A stretch of DNA of 64,000 nucleotides, taken from positions 1 to 64,000 of the forward strand of contig JBLMWU010000057.1 in assembly GCA_050257395.1 (NCBI GenBank), read 5' to 3'. Below the pieces are notes generated by a model. That model saw only the letters and a program-made list of their open reading frames with translations, made no database searches and was not told the origin of the DNA. Source of the stretch: JAIRTY01 sp050257395 (GTDB lineage: Bacteria > Actinomycetota > Actinomycetes > Streptosporangiales > Streptosporangiaceae). Positions 32,439 to 40,554 of this stretch are shown here, piece by piece. Position 1 is the first letter of the stretch. Every line of letters begins with the position of its first letter. Made by a program: the position numbers and the translations under genes.

Positions 32439-32759
32439 TCAGCCGGCCAGCGAACGCCCGCTTTCCGCCTGCTCGGTCATGAACTCGTACAGCAGATCCA
32501 CGGCCATGGTGATCTTCTCGCTGGTGAGCGAGTAGTAGATGTTGCTCCCGGACCGGCGGGTGCTGACGATGCCCCGGTCGCGCAGGATGGCGAGATGCTG
32601 GCTGGCATTGGCCTGCGGAATGCCGAGCGCGCTGACCAGCTCGCCGACGGTACGGGCGCCGTCCCGGAGCTCGTTGATGATCAGCAGCCGCTTGCCGTCC
32701 GCGATCGCCTTGCACACCCGCGCGTGCAGTTCGTAGATCTCCCCCGCGTCAACTGCCAC
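32439..32759 (-). CDS. ArsR-family repressor, paralogue A
   Basis: A 106-residue ArsR/SmtB winged-helix repressor. It has the helix-turn-helix TVGELVSALGIPQANASQHLAILRDRG and a beta-wing around STRRSGSNIYYSLTS. The metal-binding ELCVCDL box of canonical ArsR is absent; the only cysteine is in RVCKAIAD, so it may sense thiol redox or persulfide state as sHdrR does, or something else. It is very close to the gene at 33672, and the pattern A-B-A'-B' of these four genes points to a two-gene duplication. Confidence 0.87.
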   Translation of the reverse strand: MAVDAGEIYELHARVCKAIADGKRLLIINELRDGARTVGELVSALGIPQANASQHLAILRDRGIVSTRRSGSNIYYSLTSEKITMAVDLLYEFMTEQAESGRSLAG

Positions 32760-32834
32760 GCCAGCACGAACCCTTCCCCGCAGCTATGCCTGGCTCAGTG
32801 TAACCACGGCGGCCCCGCGCGGCCGGGCTCCCGG

Positions 32835-33188
32835 TCACCGGCCGGCGTCTGCGGACCCGGGCGCCAGCAGCAGCGGGGCCGGGCGCCCATGCAGCTGCTC
32901 GGCCATGAACTCGCGCAGCAGATCCATCGCGTCCAGGATCTTCGGGCTGGCCAGCCGGTAGTGCACGCTGCTGCCGAACCGCTGCGTGGTCACAAAGCCG
33001 CGGTCGCGCAGCAGGCTCAGGTGGCGGCTGACGTTCGGCTGCGAGATGCCGAGCGCCCCGGCCAGGTCCCCGACCGACCGCGGGCCCTCACGCAGTTCGT
33101 TGATGATGAGCAGGCGCTTGGGATCAGCCAGCGCCTTGCACACGCGCGCGTGCAGCTCGCTGATCCCTGCCGCGTCCGGCCGTACCAC
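32835..33188 (-). CDS. ArsR-family repressor, paralogue B
   Basis: A 117-residue ArsR repressor. The helix-turn-helix reads SVGDLAGALGISQPNVSRHLSLLRDRG; the wing is TTQRFGSSVHYRLAS. The GTG at 33188 has GGAGGGGAG just upstream and suits the family; a longer frame starts in non-coding DNA. It has the same single cysteine (ARVCKALAD) and lacks metal sites. Its C-terminal tail (LLLAPGSADAGR) is longer than in paralogue A. Closest local relative is the gene at 34114. A 47-base sequence about 60 bases upstream recurs before that relative. Confidence 0.86.
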   Translation of the reverse strand: MVRPDAAGISELHARVCKALADPKRLLIINELREGPRSVGDLAGALGISQPNVSRHLSLLRDRGFVTTQRFGSSVHYRLASPKILDAMDLLREFMAEQLHGRPAPLLLAPGSADAGR

Positions 33189-33246
33189 GCTGCTCCCCTC
33201 CGGCACCGGTGCCTGGAACAGGCCCGGCCTGCCGGGCGCTGGCTTA

Positions 33247-33293
33247 CGTGAGCGTGGAGTGACATTACGTCCGAAATCGGTCGCGCGCCACCT
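33247..33293. repeat. 47-base repeated element before ArsR paralogue B
   Basis: The sequence beginning CGTGAGCGTGGAGTGACATT, continuing TACGTCCGAAATCGG and ending GCGCCACCT, is 38/47 identical to 34528-34574. Both copies sit about 60 bases upstream of an ArsR gene. It could be duplicated promoter sequence or a shared operator; selection on it is suggested by the conserved TACGTCCGAAA core. Confidence 0.6.
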
Positions 33294-33483
33294 CGGGGCA
33301 CCCGGCAGCCGCCGGCTGACCGGCAGCCGGAGCCGCCGACCGGACCGGCCGGGCACCATCCGGCGGCGCAGGCATCCGGCGCTGCAAGCGGGCCTCCGTC
33401 CGGGGCAGAGCATGAAGATATATCTAGCTTCTTAAATGCGAATGTACTTACGTAGTGTTTACGCCGTGGCGCCAGCCCGCCAA

Positions 33484-33499
33484 TGTGACCCGCGTCACA
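33484..33499. promoter_or_regulatory. CRP/FNR-type palindrome
   Basis: TGTGACCCGCGTCACA is a perfect palindrome (TGTGAC-CCGC-GTCACA) and matches the CRP consensus TGTGA-N6-TCACA exactly. A CRP/FNR-family regulator is the natural candidate. It lies in the spacer between two ArsR genes; the target gene is not clear. Confidence 0.55.
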
Positions 33500-33671
33500 T
33501 CAAAGGAGTGCAAGCATTGCCCGGCGGCGCCGATCGGTCCCGGGCCCAGCCTGGCCGCGGGCGTCGATACACAGCTGAATTCTGGTTCATGCGGAATGAC
33601 CTTGATGCGGCTTACACACGCAAAGGGGGTAAATACCCGGCCCGCATCCGCCGCGCCGGAAGTGGCCACGC

Positions 33672-33995
33672 TCAGCCCGCGAGCGAGCGGCGGCTCTCGG
33701 CCTGCTCGGTCATGAAGGCATACAGCAGGTCGACGGCCTCCACCACCTTCATGCTGGTGAGGGAGTAGTGCACGTTCGCGCCCGACCGGCGGGCGGCGAC
33801 GATGCCCCGGTCGCGGAGGATCGCGAGGTGCTGGCTGACGTTGGCCTGGGGGATTCCCAGCGCGCTGACCAGCTCCCCGACCGTGCGCGGACCGTCCCGC
33901 AGCTCGTTGATGATCAGCAGCCGCTTGCCGTCGGCTATCGCCTTGCACACGCGGGCATGCAGTTCGGAGATCTCCCCTGCGTCAACGCGTGCCAC
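33672..33995 (-). CDS. ArsR-family repressor, paralogue A'
   Basis: A 107-residue ArsR repressor that matches paralogue A at 32439 over nearly its full length: HTH TVGELVSALGIPQANVSQHLAI, tail EFMTEQAES versus AFMTEQAES. The start is GTG. It has the same single cysteine and no metal-binding box. It is the second A-type copy; its upstream region also resembles that of paralogue A (CCTTCCC-GCAG-AT-GCCTGGC pattern), as expected if gene and flank duplicated together. Confidence 0.87.
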   Translation of the reverse strand: MARVDAGEISELHARVCKAIADGKRLLIINELRDGPRTVGELVSALGIPQANVSQHLAILRDRGIVAARRSGANVHYSLTSMKVVEAVDLLYAFMTEQAESRRSLAG

Positions 33996-34113
33996 CGCAG
34001 CGCAAATCCTTCCCTGCAGAATCGCCTGGCCAAGTCTATCAGCGGCACCCGGGCGGCTCCGGGAGCGGCCGCGCGGGTGCCGGCGCGTGCCGGGCCAGTG
34101 CCCAGCCGGTCGC

Positions 34114-34467
34114 CTACTGGCCCTGGTCGGGGGAGCGGGTCACCAGCACCTGCGGAGCCTGGCGCCCGCCGAGTTCCTCGGCCATGAACTCGCGCAGCAG
34201 GTCGACCGCGCGCAGGATCTTCGGGCTGGCCAGGCGGTAGTGAATGCTGCTGCCGGACCGCTGGACGGTGACGAACCCGCGGTCGCGCAGCAGCGCCAGA
34301 TGGCGGCTGGCATTGGGCTGGGAAATACCGAGGGCTTCGGCGATGCCGCCGACTGAGCGCGGGCCGTCGCGGAGTTCGTTGATGATGAGCAGGCGGTTGG
34401 GGTCGGCCAGGGCCTTGCAGACCCGCGCGTGCAACTCGCTGATCTCAGCGGCATCCAGCCGTGCCAC
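34114..34467 (-). CDS. ArsR-family repressor, paralogue B'
   Basis: A 117-residue ArsR repressor matching paralogue B (HTH SVGGIAEALGISQPNASRHLALLRDRG, wing VQRSGSSIHYRLAS). The C-terminal tail differs (QAPQVLVTRSPDQGQ). The start is GTG at 34467. It is the first of the four in transcription order and the furthest from the sHdr operon. The 47-base element recurs 60 bases upstream. Confidence 0.87.
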   Translation of the reverse strand: MARLDAAEISELHARVCKALADPNRLLIINELRDGPRSVGGIAEALGISQPNASRHLALLRDRGFVTVQRSGSSIHYRLASPKILRAVDLLREFMAEELGGRQAPQVLVTRSPDQGQ

Positions 34468-34527
34468 GCCAGTCCCTTCCGGCGCTTGTGCCTCAGCCGT
34501 CCTGGCATGAACCTGCCCGGGCTGGCT

Positions 34528-34574
34528 CGTGAGCGTGAGGTGACCCTACGTCCGAAACCGGCGGAGCGCCACCC
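34528..34574. repeat. 47-base repeated element before ArsR paralogue B'
   Basis: Second copy of the element at 33247-33293, 38 of 47 bases identical, including TACGTCCGAAA. It lies about 60 bases upstream of the ArsR gene at 34114-34467 and 127 bases before the divergent zinc-ribbon gene start, so both could be controlled through it. Confidence 0.6.
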
Positions 34575-34700
34575 TCACGGCGCCGCGGGGACCGGGCCGG
34601 GGCCGTTCGCCCCGCCTGGAGCAGTCATTCGTCCCTGCCGTACCGGCGCCGCCGGTGGTTCCGTTCGGATATGGGCTCTCCCTGCCCTTTGGAGGTCACG

Positions 34701-34928
34701 ATGACTGCGTACGCGATGGATTCCCCCGGCCTGGCCACCACCGCCACGCGCTGCCCCGGCTGCGGCAGCAATCACACGGCCTGGGTAGATGCGGCGGGCC
34801 AGGACAACTTCCTGTGCAAGACCTGCGGCGCCTGCTGGCACCCGGCCACGGGCCGGCTCGAGCGGGTGGACCCGCGCGACTGCCCAGGCTGCGGCCTGGG
34901 GCGCATCTGCGCGGCGGCCAGCAGCTGA
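34701..34928 (+). CDS. Small zinc-ribbon protein
   Basis: A 75-residue protein with three cysteine pairs: CPGCGSNHTAW, CKTCGACWHP and CPGCGLGRIC. This is a compact zinc ribbon. ATG at 34701 follows GGAGG by five bases. It is divergent from the ArsR gene at 34114 and, with the protein at 32070, frames the ArsR cluster. I do not recognise the family. It may be a partner of the ArsR repressors or a metal-handling protein; coding is well supported by the ribosome-binding site and motif spacing. Confidence 0.72.
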   Translation: MTAYAMDSPGLATTATRCPGCGSNHTAWVDAAGQDNFLCKTCGACWHPATGRLERVDPRDCPGCGLGRICAAASS

Positions 34929-35217
34929 CCGGGCCCGGCCGCTGTTCCCAGCCTGGCCCGCGCGTCACGGCAGGCGCGTAGCGGGATCACCGTGGGCGGG
35001 CGCCCCGGCCTGCCCGGCCTCGGCGGCGGGTCTGGCGTACACCGTCGGGGCGGGCGCCGGCGAGGCGGCGCCCGCCGGCGCCACCGCCGGCGATGAGGAC
35101 TCGGCCAGGCTCCTCGCCGTGCTGGCGGTCATCGCGGCGCTCCGCGGGCGGAGCCCGCTCAGCCACAGCCCGGCACCCACCGCGGAGTAGCGGCCGGCAG
35201 CAGGCTCAGGGGCTGGG

Positions 35218-37581
35218 CTACCGGGCCCTGGGGCTGGCACCGGGCAGCCTGAGTCCTTTGAGGGCGAGCGCGTTGACGGCCACGATGAAGCTCGACCCGG
35301 ACATGGCCAGGGCCGCGATCTCCGGGCGCAGCACCAGCCCGAACGCGGGCTCGAAGACCCCGGCGGCGATGGGCAGCGCGATGGCGTTGTAGCCGACGGC
35401 CCAGCCGAGGTTCTGGCGCATCTTGCGCAGGGTGCCGCGGCCGATCCGGAGCGCGATGGGCACGTCCAGCGGGTCGGAGCGCATGAGGACCACGTCGGCG
35501 GTCTCGATCGCGACATCGGTGCCCGCGCCGATGGCGATGTCGAGATCCGCCTGGGCGAGGGCGGGCGCGTCGTTGACCCCGTCGCCGACCATGGCGACCT
35601 TACGGCCGCCGCGCTGGAGGTCAGCGATCCGGGCGGCCTTGTCGCCCGGCAGCACCTCGGCGATCACGGTGTCGATGCCGAGCTGGCCGGCGATACGCCG
35701 GGCGGTGGCCTCGTTGTCCCCCGTCAGCATCACCACCTCTACGCCGGCCTCGTGCAGCGCCGTCACGGCGGCGGCGGCCGTGTCCCGGGGCGCGTCCGCG
35801 ATGCCGATCAGCCCGGCCGCCCGGCCGTCGATGGCGACGATCACCACCGTCCGCCCGCCTGCTGCCAGCTCGTCGCGGCGGCCGGCCAGGTCGCCGAGCG
35901 GGATGCCGTCGCCGTCCATCAGCCGGCGGCTGCCGACCGCCACCAGGTGGCCATCCGCCCGGGCCTTCGCGCCGTGGCCGGGAACGCTCTCGAACCCGGC
36001 GGCGGCCGGGACCGCCAGCCCGCGGCTGGCGGCGTGCCTGGCGATGGCCTCGGCCAGCGGGTGCTCGGACTCCCGCTCCACCGCGGCCGCCAGCGCCAGC
36101 ACCTCGTCCCCGCCGAACCCGGCGGCGGTGACGACGCCGGTCACCTCAGGCTCGCCCCTGGTCAGGGTGCCGGTCTTGTCCATGACCACCACCTGGATGC
36201 GGGCGGCGGTCTCCAGCGCCATCGCGTTCTTGAACAGCACGCCGCGCCTGGCGCCGAGGCCGCTGCCGACCATGATGGCCGTCGGGGTGGCCAGGCCCAG
36301 CGCGTCCGGGCAGGTGATCACCACCACGGTGATGGCGAACAGCACCGCCACGCTCACCGGCCGGGCGCTGGCCAGCAGCCAGACCACCAGGGTCAGGCCA
36401 CCGCCGATCAGCGCCACGAACACCAGCCAGAACGCGGCCCGGTCGGCCAGCCGCTGCCCGGGCGCCTTGGAGTTCTGCGCTTCCTGGACCAGCTTGACGA
36501 TCTGCGCCAGCGCCGTGTCCGCCCCTACCTTGGTCGCCAGCACCCGCAGGGTCCCATTGCGGTTGATCGTCGCTCCCACCACCGGCGTCCCCGGGGCCTT
36601 GTGGACCGGCAGGCTCTCGCCGGTGACCATCGACTCATCGACCTCGGACTCGCCGTCCTCGACGACGCCGTCAACGGCGATCTTGGCGCCGGGGCGGACC
36701 AGCAGCAGGTCGCCCTCTTTGACCTCCGCGGTCGGGATCTCGGTCTCCTGGCCGCCGCGGATCACCACCGCGCGGGGCGGCGCGAGGTCCAGCAGGGTGC
36801 GGATGGCGTCGTTGGCCCCGCCCCGGGCCCGCATCTCGAACCAGTGCCCCAGCAGCACGAACGCGGTCAGCACGGTGGCCGCCTCGTAGAACACGTCCCC
36901 GCCGCCGGTGGCGGTGACATACAGCGAGTACAGCCAGCCCGACGCGACCGCCACCGCGACCAGCACCATCATGTCCAGGGTGCGGGCCCGCAGGGCCCGC
37001 CAGGCGCCGGCGAAGAAGATCCACGCCGAGTAGGCGATCACCGGCAGGCTCAGCAGCAGTTCCCACACGTCCACCCGCAGCCCGAACGGGGTGGGCAGGT
37101 CCAGGCCCAGCACGTCCCGGCCGATCGGGGACCAGAGCAGGACCAGCACCGAGAACACCGCGGCCACCAGGAACCGGTTGCGCATGTCGGCGACCATCGA
37201 GGCCATCGACATCTCCCCGTGCCCGCCATGCCCCATGACCTCCTCAGGGGAGCGGGCCTGCGGGGCAGCCGGGGCCGCAGCCGCGGGCGCGGGCGCCGCC
37301 GGGACCGGTTCGGCCATCGGATCGCAGATGTGCCCGGGCACAGACTGACCGGCGCAGTGATAGCCGCACTCGGTCACCCAGCGGCGCAGCTCCGCCACCG
37401 AGGTCCGGGCCGGGTCGAAGGCCACGGTGGCCGCCTGGGCCACCGGGTTGACCGCCACCTCCAGCACGCCGGGACGGCGGCCCAGCACGGCCGCCACGAC
37501 ACTCTGCTCGGTTGCCCACTGCAGCCCGCGCACGTCCAGCACCGCGGTCGCGCGGCCCGGCCCGTTTCCGCCGTCGCCCAC
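35218..37581 (-). CDS. Copper-type P1B ATPase with a CPD transmembrane motif
   Basis: A 787-residue P1B ATPase. The phosphorylation site DKTGT is near residue 468; the TGES actuator loop and GDGVNDAPALAQAD hinge are intact. The transmembrane metal site reads TCPDALG (about residues 423-429), CPD in place of CPC or CPH. The N-terminal domain has an HMA-like fold but lacks the CxxC metal site (WATEQS at that place), and a His/Met-rich piece (MGHGGHGEMSMASM) follows. These features set it apart from CopA and recall CopB, so its metal or oxidation-state choice may differ. The chosen GTG at 37581 has GGTGGGGGG upstream. A perfect CsoR-type operator lies 29 bases farther upstream. Confidence 0.88.
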   Translation of the reverse strand: MGDGGNGPGRATAVLDVRGLQWATEQSVVAAVLGRRPGVLEVAVNPVAQAATVAFDPARTSVAELRRWVTECGYHCAGQSVPGHICDPMAEPVPAAPAPAAAAPAAPQARSPEEVMGHGGHGEMSMASMVADMRNRFLVAAVFSVLVLLWSPIGRDVLGLDLPTPFGLRVDVWELLLSLPVIAYSAWIFFAGAWRALRARTLDMMVLVAVAVASGWLYSLYVTATGGGDVFYEAATVLTAFVLLGHWFEMRARGGANDAIRTLLDLAPPRAVVIRGGQETEIPTAEVKEGDLLLVRPGAKIAVDGVVEDGESEVDESMVTGESLPVHKAPGTPVVGATINRNGTLRVLATKVGADTALAQIVKLVQEAQNSKAPGQRLADRAAFWLVFVALIGGGLTLVVWLLASARPVSVAVLFAITVVVITCPDALGLATPTAIMVGSGLGARRGVLFKNAMALETAARIQVVVMDKTGTLTRGEPEVTGVVTAAGFGGDEVLALAAAVERESEHPLAEAIARHAASRGLAVPAAAGFESVPGHGAKARADGHLVAVGSRRLMDGDGIPLGDLAGRRDELAAGGRTVVIVAIDGRAAGLIGIADAPRDTAAAAVTALHEAGVEVVMLTGDNEATARRIAGQLGIDTVIAEVLPGDKAARIADLQRGGRKVAMVGDGVNDAPALAQADLDIAIGAGTDVAIETADVVLMRSDPLDVPIALRIGRGTLRKMRQNLGWAVGYNAIALPIAAGVFEPAFGLVLRPEIAALAMSGSSFIVAVNALALKGLRLPGASPRAR

Positions 37582-37609
37582 CTGGCATCCCCCCACCGCA
37601 ATATGCTCT

Positions 37610-37626
37610 ATACCCCCATAGGGTAT
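37610..37626. promoter_or_regulatory. CsoR operator upstream of the CPD-type ATPase
   Basis: ATACCCCCATAGGGTAT is a perfect inverted repeat (ATACCC and GGGTAT around CCATA), the best CsoR-family site in the window. It lies 29 bases before the ATPase GTG, where a repressor would block its promoter. CsoR at 44352-44654 is the obvious regulator. Confidence 0.75.
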
Positions 37627-37663
37627 CACGGCGATGGCCGCGTCCCTGGAAGCGGTCATGGCA

Positions 37664-37708
37664 GCGACTGGCGAGCCGGGCGGTGGTTACGCCCGGCTCA
37701 CCAGTCGC
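37664..37708 (-). terminator. Strong hairpin after the Met-rich protein gene
   Basis: A long stem of 8 plus 10 base pairs with one internal mismatch (GCGACTGG and GAGCCGGGCG pairing with CGCCCGGCTC and CCAGTCGC) and a seven-base loop. It begins 22 bases after the stop of the Met-rich protein gene and precedes the operator of the next ATPase gene, so it likely ends transcription of the copper sensor block. No U tract is evident. Confidence 0.65.
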
Positions 37709-37729
37709 GCGGCGGGCCGGCCGGGACGC

Positions 37730-38230
37730 TTACATCATCCCGAAGCCGGAGCCGCCCATCATCCCGTAGCCCGGGCCGCCCATCATGGGCCCGCGGTGCC
37801 CGTAGCCGGGCTGCCAGGTGCCGTGATGGCTGTTCACCCACTGGGTGTAGGCGGTGGTGACCGCGGCGGCCTGGGCCCTGGTGAGGGTGCGGCTGCGCAC
37901 CAGCTGGCCGAGCACCGTGTCCAGCGCACCGCCCCGTTCGAGCATCCACGGGGTGTGGTCCGCGCCCGCGCCGGTGCAGTCCCGGCGCATGTCCTGCCAG
38001 TGGGCGCGCATGTAGCGGATGAGCCCGTCGCGGATGGCGGTGGCCTGCGCCTGGGTGATGGTGCCCTTGGCGACCAGCGACCCCAGCGGCCCGTAGGCGG
38101 GCACCGTGGCGGTGGCGGACGCGGCCGTGCTCGTGGCCGCCGCCGGCATGGCCACGGCCAGCGCGGCCGCGCCTCCCCCGCCGGCCAGCAGGCCGAGCGC
38201 CGCCACTCCTGCCAGCAGCTTCCTGTTCAT
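37730..38230 (-). CDS. Secreted Met-rich putative copper-binding protein
   Basis: A 166-residue exported protein. It begins with a signal peptide (MNRKLLAGVAALGLLAGGGG) and ends in a Met/Gly/His tail: MMGGPGYGMM and GGSGFGMM, with GYGHRGP before. The core has paired helical segments (LVAKGTITQAQATAIRDGL and LVRSRTLTRAQAAAVTTAY) that look like a duplicated motif. Met- and His-rich tails bind Cu(I), so an extracytoplasmic copper-buffering role fits. It is encoded between the CPD-type ATPase and the sensor kinase on the same strand, and followed by a strong hairpin. Confidence 0.77.
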   Translation of the reverse strand: MNRKLLAGVAALGLLAGGGGAAALAVAMPAAATSTAASATATVPAYGPLGSLVAKGTITQAQATAIRDGLIRYMRAHWQDMRRDCTGAGADHTPWMLERGGALDTVLGQLVRSRTLTRAQAAAVTTAYTQWVNSHHGTWQPGYGHRGPMMGGPGYGMMGGSGFGMM

Positions 38231-38397
38231 GACGTCCCCCCTGTGCGCGGTCCTGTTCCGTTCTCACCTTCAGGGAACAGGCCGGGGCTGCAGGGCCCGT
38301 GCAGGCGATGTGGAGGCCGTGTGGAGGCCCGCTCAGGCGCGGGCCGCGCAGGGCGCCGCGCAGCCCGTCAGGTTCGCGTGGCCCCTGCCCGGGTTCA

Positions 38398-39819
38398 TCA
38401 TGACCGGGGCAGCAGGACGGTGAACCGGGTGCCCTCGCCCGGGCTGCTCGCCACCTTGATCTGCCCGCCGTGCGCCCGGACCAGCTCGGCGACCACGGCC
38501 AGCCCGATGCCGCTGCCGCTGGTCCGGCGGCCCGCCGCCCCGCGCCAGAACCGCTCGAAGATGTGCGGGAGCTCGCCGCCGGGAATGCCCGGGCCCTGGT
38601 CGGCCACTTCCAGCCGGGCCAGGCTGTCACCGGCGGTGGTGGTGAGGGTGACCCGGCTGTGCGGCGGGCTGAACTTCAGCGCGTTGGTGAGCAGATTGGT
38701 GACGATCTGGCTCAGCCGGGTGGCGTCGCCGTCCACCCGCACCGGCTCCAGCCGCGGCGACAGCTCCACCTCGGCGGTGGCGAACACCGGCCCGAGCAGG
38801 TCCGCGACACCCGCGGCGACCGCGGCGAGATCAACGGGGGCCTTCACCATCTGCAGCCCGGCGGCTTCCGCCGCGGCGAGCGTTTCCAGGTCCTTCACCA
38901 GGCGGCCGAGCCGCAGCGACTCGTCGCGCAGCGAGGCGAGCCGCTGCGGGGTGGCCGGCTCGGCCCCTTCGGCCAGCTGCTCGCAGGACGCCTGCAGGAT
39001 GGTGATCGGGGTCCGCAGCTCGTGGGCGACGTCGGCGAGCAGCTGCCGGCGCAGCAGGTCCTCGCGGTCCAGCGCGTCCGCCATCCGGTCGAACGCGACC
39101 GCGAGCTCCCCGATCTCGCCCGGCGCCGCGGCCTGCCGGGCCCGGGTGTGCCGGTCTCCCCCCTCGATCGCGGCGACGGCGCCGGTCAGCTGGACCAGCG
39201 GCCGGGTGATCCGGCGGGCGATGAACCAGGCGACGCCCAGGGCCAGCAGCACGGCCAGGCCGGCGCCAACCCCGACGGTCTGTTCCAGGACGGTCCGCAC
39301 CTGCTGCTGGGCCGCGGTCAGCCCGCTGCCCGGGAAGCGCACCACCGCGGACCCCACCCGGGTGCCGTCCACCGACACCGCCGCCTGCACCGGTGCCCCG
39401 GCTCCGGCGCCGGCACCACCGTGCCCGCGGCCCTGCTGGCCGGAGCCGCCCATCATGCCCCCGCTGCCGTGCATGTCGTGCATCATGCCGGCCATCAGCG
39501 CCGAGGGGTCGAAGCCGTGCGGGACGACCGCCTGCCCGCTGCTGTCCAGCACCTGCAGGCTGGCGCCGGCGGACGCCGCGACCGTGTAGGCCGGCCGCAG
39601 GTCGGCGTGCTCCCACCCGCCCGCGCCGCGGTAGGCCTGGCCGAGCGCGGTCGCGACCGCCCGCGCCGTGGCCCGCTGCTGGCTCGCGGCCAGCCCGGAC
39701 ACTTGCGAGCCGGTGGCGAGCAGGGTCAGCACCGCGAGCAGGGCCACCGCGGCCACCGCGACCGCGACGAACGCCAGGGCCAGCCGGGAGCCGAGCCGCC
39801 CCAGCCGGTGCTCAGCCAT
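38398..39819 (-). CDS. Sensor histidine kinase with Met-rich extracytoplasmic loop
   Basis: A 473-residue two-component sensor kinase. A transmembrane helix at about 14-37 and another at about 182-202 enclose a sensor domain of about 140 residues. Inside it, residues 108-136 contain a Met-, His- and Gly-rich run including MAGMMHDMHGSGGMMGG. HAMP follows; the H-box DVAHELRTP puts the phosphorylated histidine near 266, and the ATP-binding lid is GPGIPGGELPHIFERFWRG. The loop suggests Cu(I) sensing. It overlaps the response-regulator stop by eight bases, so both are one unit. Confidence 0.9.
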   Translation of the reverse strand: MAEHRLGRLGSRLALAFVAVAVAAVALLAVLTLLATGSQVSGLAASQQRATARAVATALGQAYRGAGGWEHADLRPAYTVAASAGASLQVLDSSGQAVVPHGFDPSALMAGMMHDMHGSGGMMGGSGQQGRGHGGAGAGAGAPVQAAVSVDGTRVGSAVVRFPGSGLTAAQQQVRTVLEQTVGVGAGLAVLLALGVAWFIARRITRPLVQLTGAVAAIEGGDRHTRARQAAAPGEIGELAVAFDRMADALDREDLLRRQLLADVAHELRTPITILQASCEQLAEGAEPATPQRLASLRDESLRLGRLVKDLETLAAAEAAGLQMVKAPVDLAAVAAGVADLLGPVFATAEVELSPRLEPVRVDGDATRLSQIVTNLLTNALKFSPPHSRVTLTTTAGDSLARLEVADQGPGIPGGELPHIFERFWRGAAGRRTSGSGIGLAVVAELVRAHGGQIKVASSPGEGTRFTVLLPRS

Positions 39820-40525
39820 CGCGGGCCAGGCCGAGCCGGTACCCCACCCCGAGCACGGTCTCCACGATCGCGGGGTCCGCGGGATCGGCTTCGATCTTGC
39901 GCCGGAGGTTCTTCACGTGCGAGTCGATGGTCCGCTCGTACCCCTCGAACTCGTAGCCGCGGATCCGGTTGATCAGCTCGTAGCGGGAGTAGACGCGCCC
40001 GGGCACGGACGCCAGCGCGGCCAGGATGCCCCACTCGGTGGGGGTCAGCTCCACCGCGGCACCGCGGACCGCCGCCCGGTGCCGCTCGTCGTCGAGGACC
40101 AGCAGGCCGCCGCCGAACGACTGCGGGCCGGTGTCCGCGGCCGCCCCGCGCCCGCGGCGCAGCACCGCCTCCACCCGCAGCACCAGCTCCCGGGGGCTGA
40201 ACGGCTTGGTCACGTAGTCGTCGGCGCCCAGTTCCAGGCCGGCGATGCGATCGCCTTCACCGGCCTTGGCCGTGAGCATGATGACCGGCGGGCCGCCGGG
40301 TCCCCGGATCTCCCGCGCCACCTCCTCGCCCGGCACGTCGGGCAGCATGAGGTCCAGCAGCACCAGGTCCGGCCGGGCCCGGCGCAGCAGGCCGATCGCC
40401 TCGGCCCCCGAGCCGGTCGAGATCACGGTCAGCCCCGCGCGCTCGAGCAGGTCCCGCACCAGTTCGCGGATCTTCTTCTCGTCCTCCACGACGAGCACGG
40501 TTGCCCTCACCCGAGCCCTCCCCAC
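39812..40525 (-). CDS. OmpR/PhoB-family response regulator
   Basis: A 237-residue regulator. The receiver domain begins TVLVVEDEKKIRELV; the phosphorylated aspartate is in LVLLDLMLPD, and the conserved lysine is in YVTKPFSPREL. The C-terminal winged helix is of the OmpR type (LTPTEWGILAALAS and YERTIDSHVKNLRRKI). It overlaps the kinase gene and very likely responds to copper or redox stress. Its promoter region is just upstream (40526-40554). Confidence 0.92.
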   Translation of the reverse strand: MGRARVRATVLVVEDEKKIRELVRDLLERAGLTVISTGSGAEAIGLLRRARPDLVLLDLMLPDVPGEEVAREIRGPGGPPVIMLTAKAGEGDRIAGLELGADDYVTKPFSPRELVLRVEAVLRRGRGAAADTGPQSFGGGLLVLDDERHRAAVRGAAVELTPTEWGILAALASVPGRVYSRYELINRIRGYEFEGYERTIDSHVKNLRRKIEADPADPAIVETVLGVGYRLGLARDG

Positions 40526-40554
40526 GCCCGGCCGCCCGCCGCAGCCCGGCGACG

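Larger units (their letters stand above)
33189..33671. other. Non-coding spacer with a CRP-like palindrome
   Basis: About 480 bases between two ArsR genes. It holds the 47-base repeat (33247-33293), an AT-rich stretch at 33415-33455, the TGTGAC-CCGC-GTCACA palindrome at 33484-33499, and a weak frame beginning ATG at 33436 that looks non-coding (poor composition, arginine/glycine-rich). No reliable gene is visible. Confidence 0.5.

Noticed and set aside
33436..33768. Plus-strand frame of 110 codons in the ArsR spacer
   Set aside because: It overlaps the end of an ArsR gene, has biased composition, no ribosome-binding site and no motif.
35752..39589. Long plus-strand frames opposite the CPD-type ATPase and the sensor kinase
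   Set aside because: They are antisense to proteins with complete catalytic motifs and have no family features.
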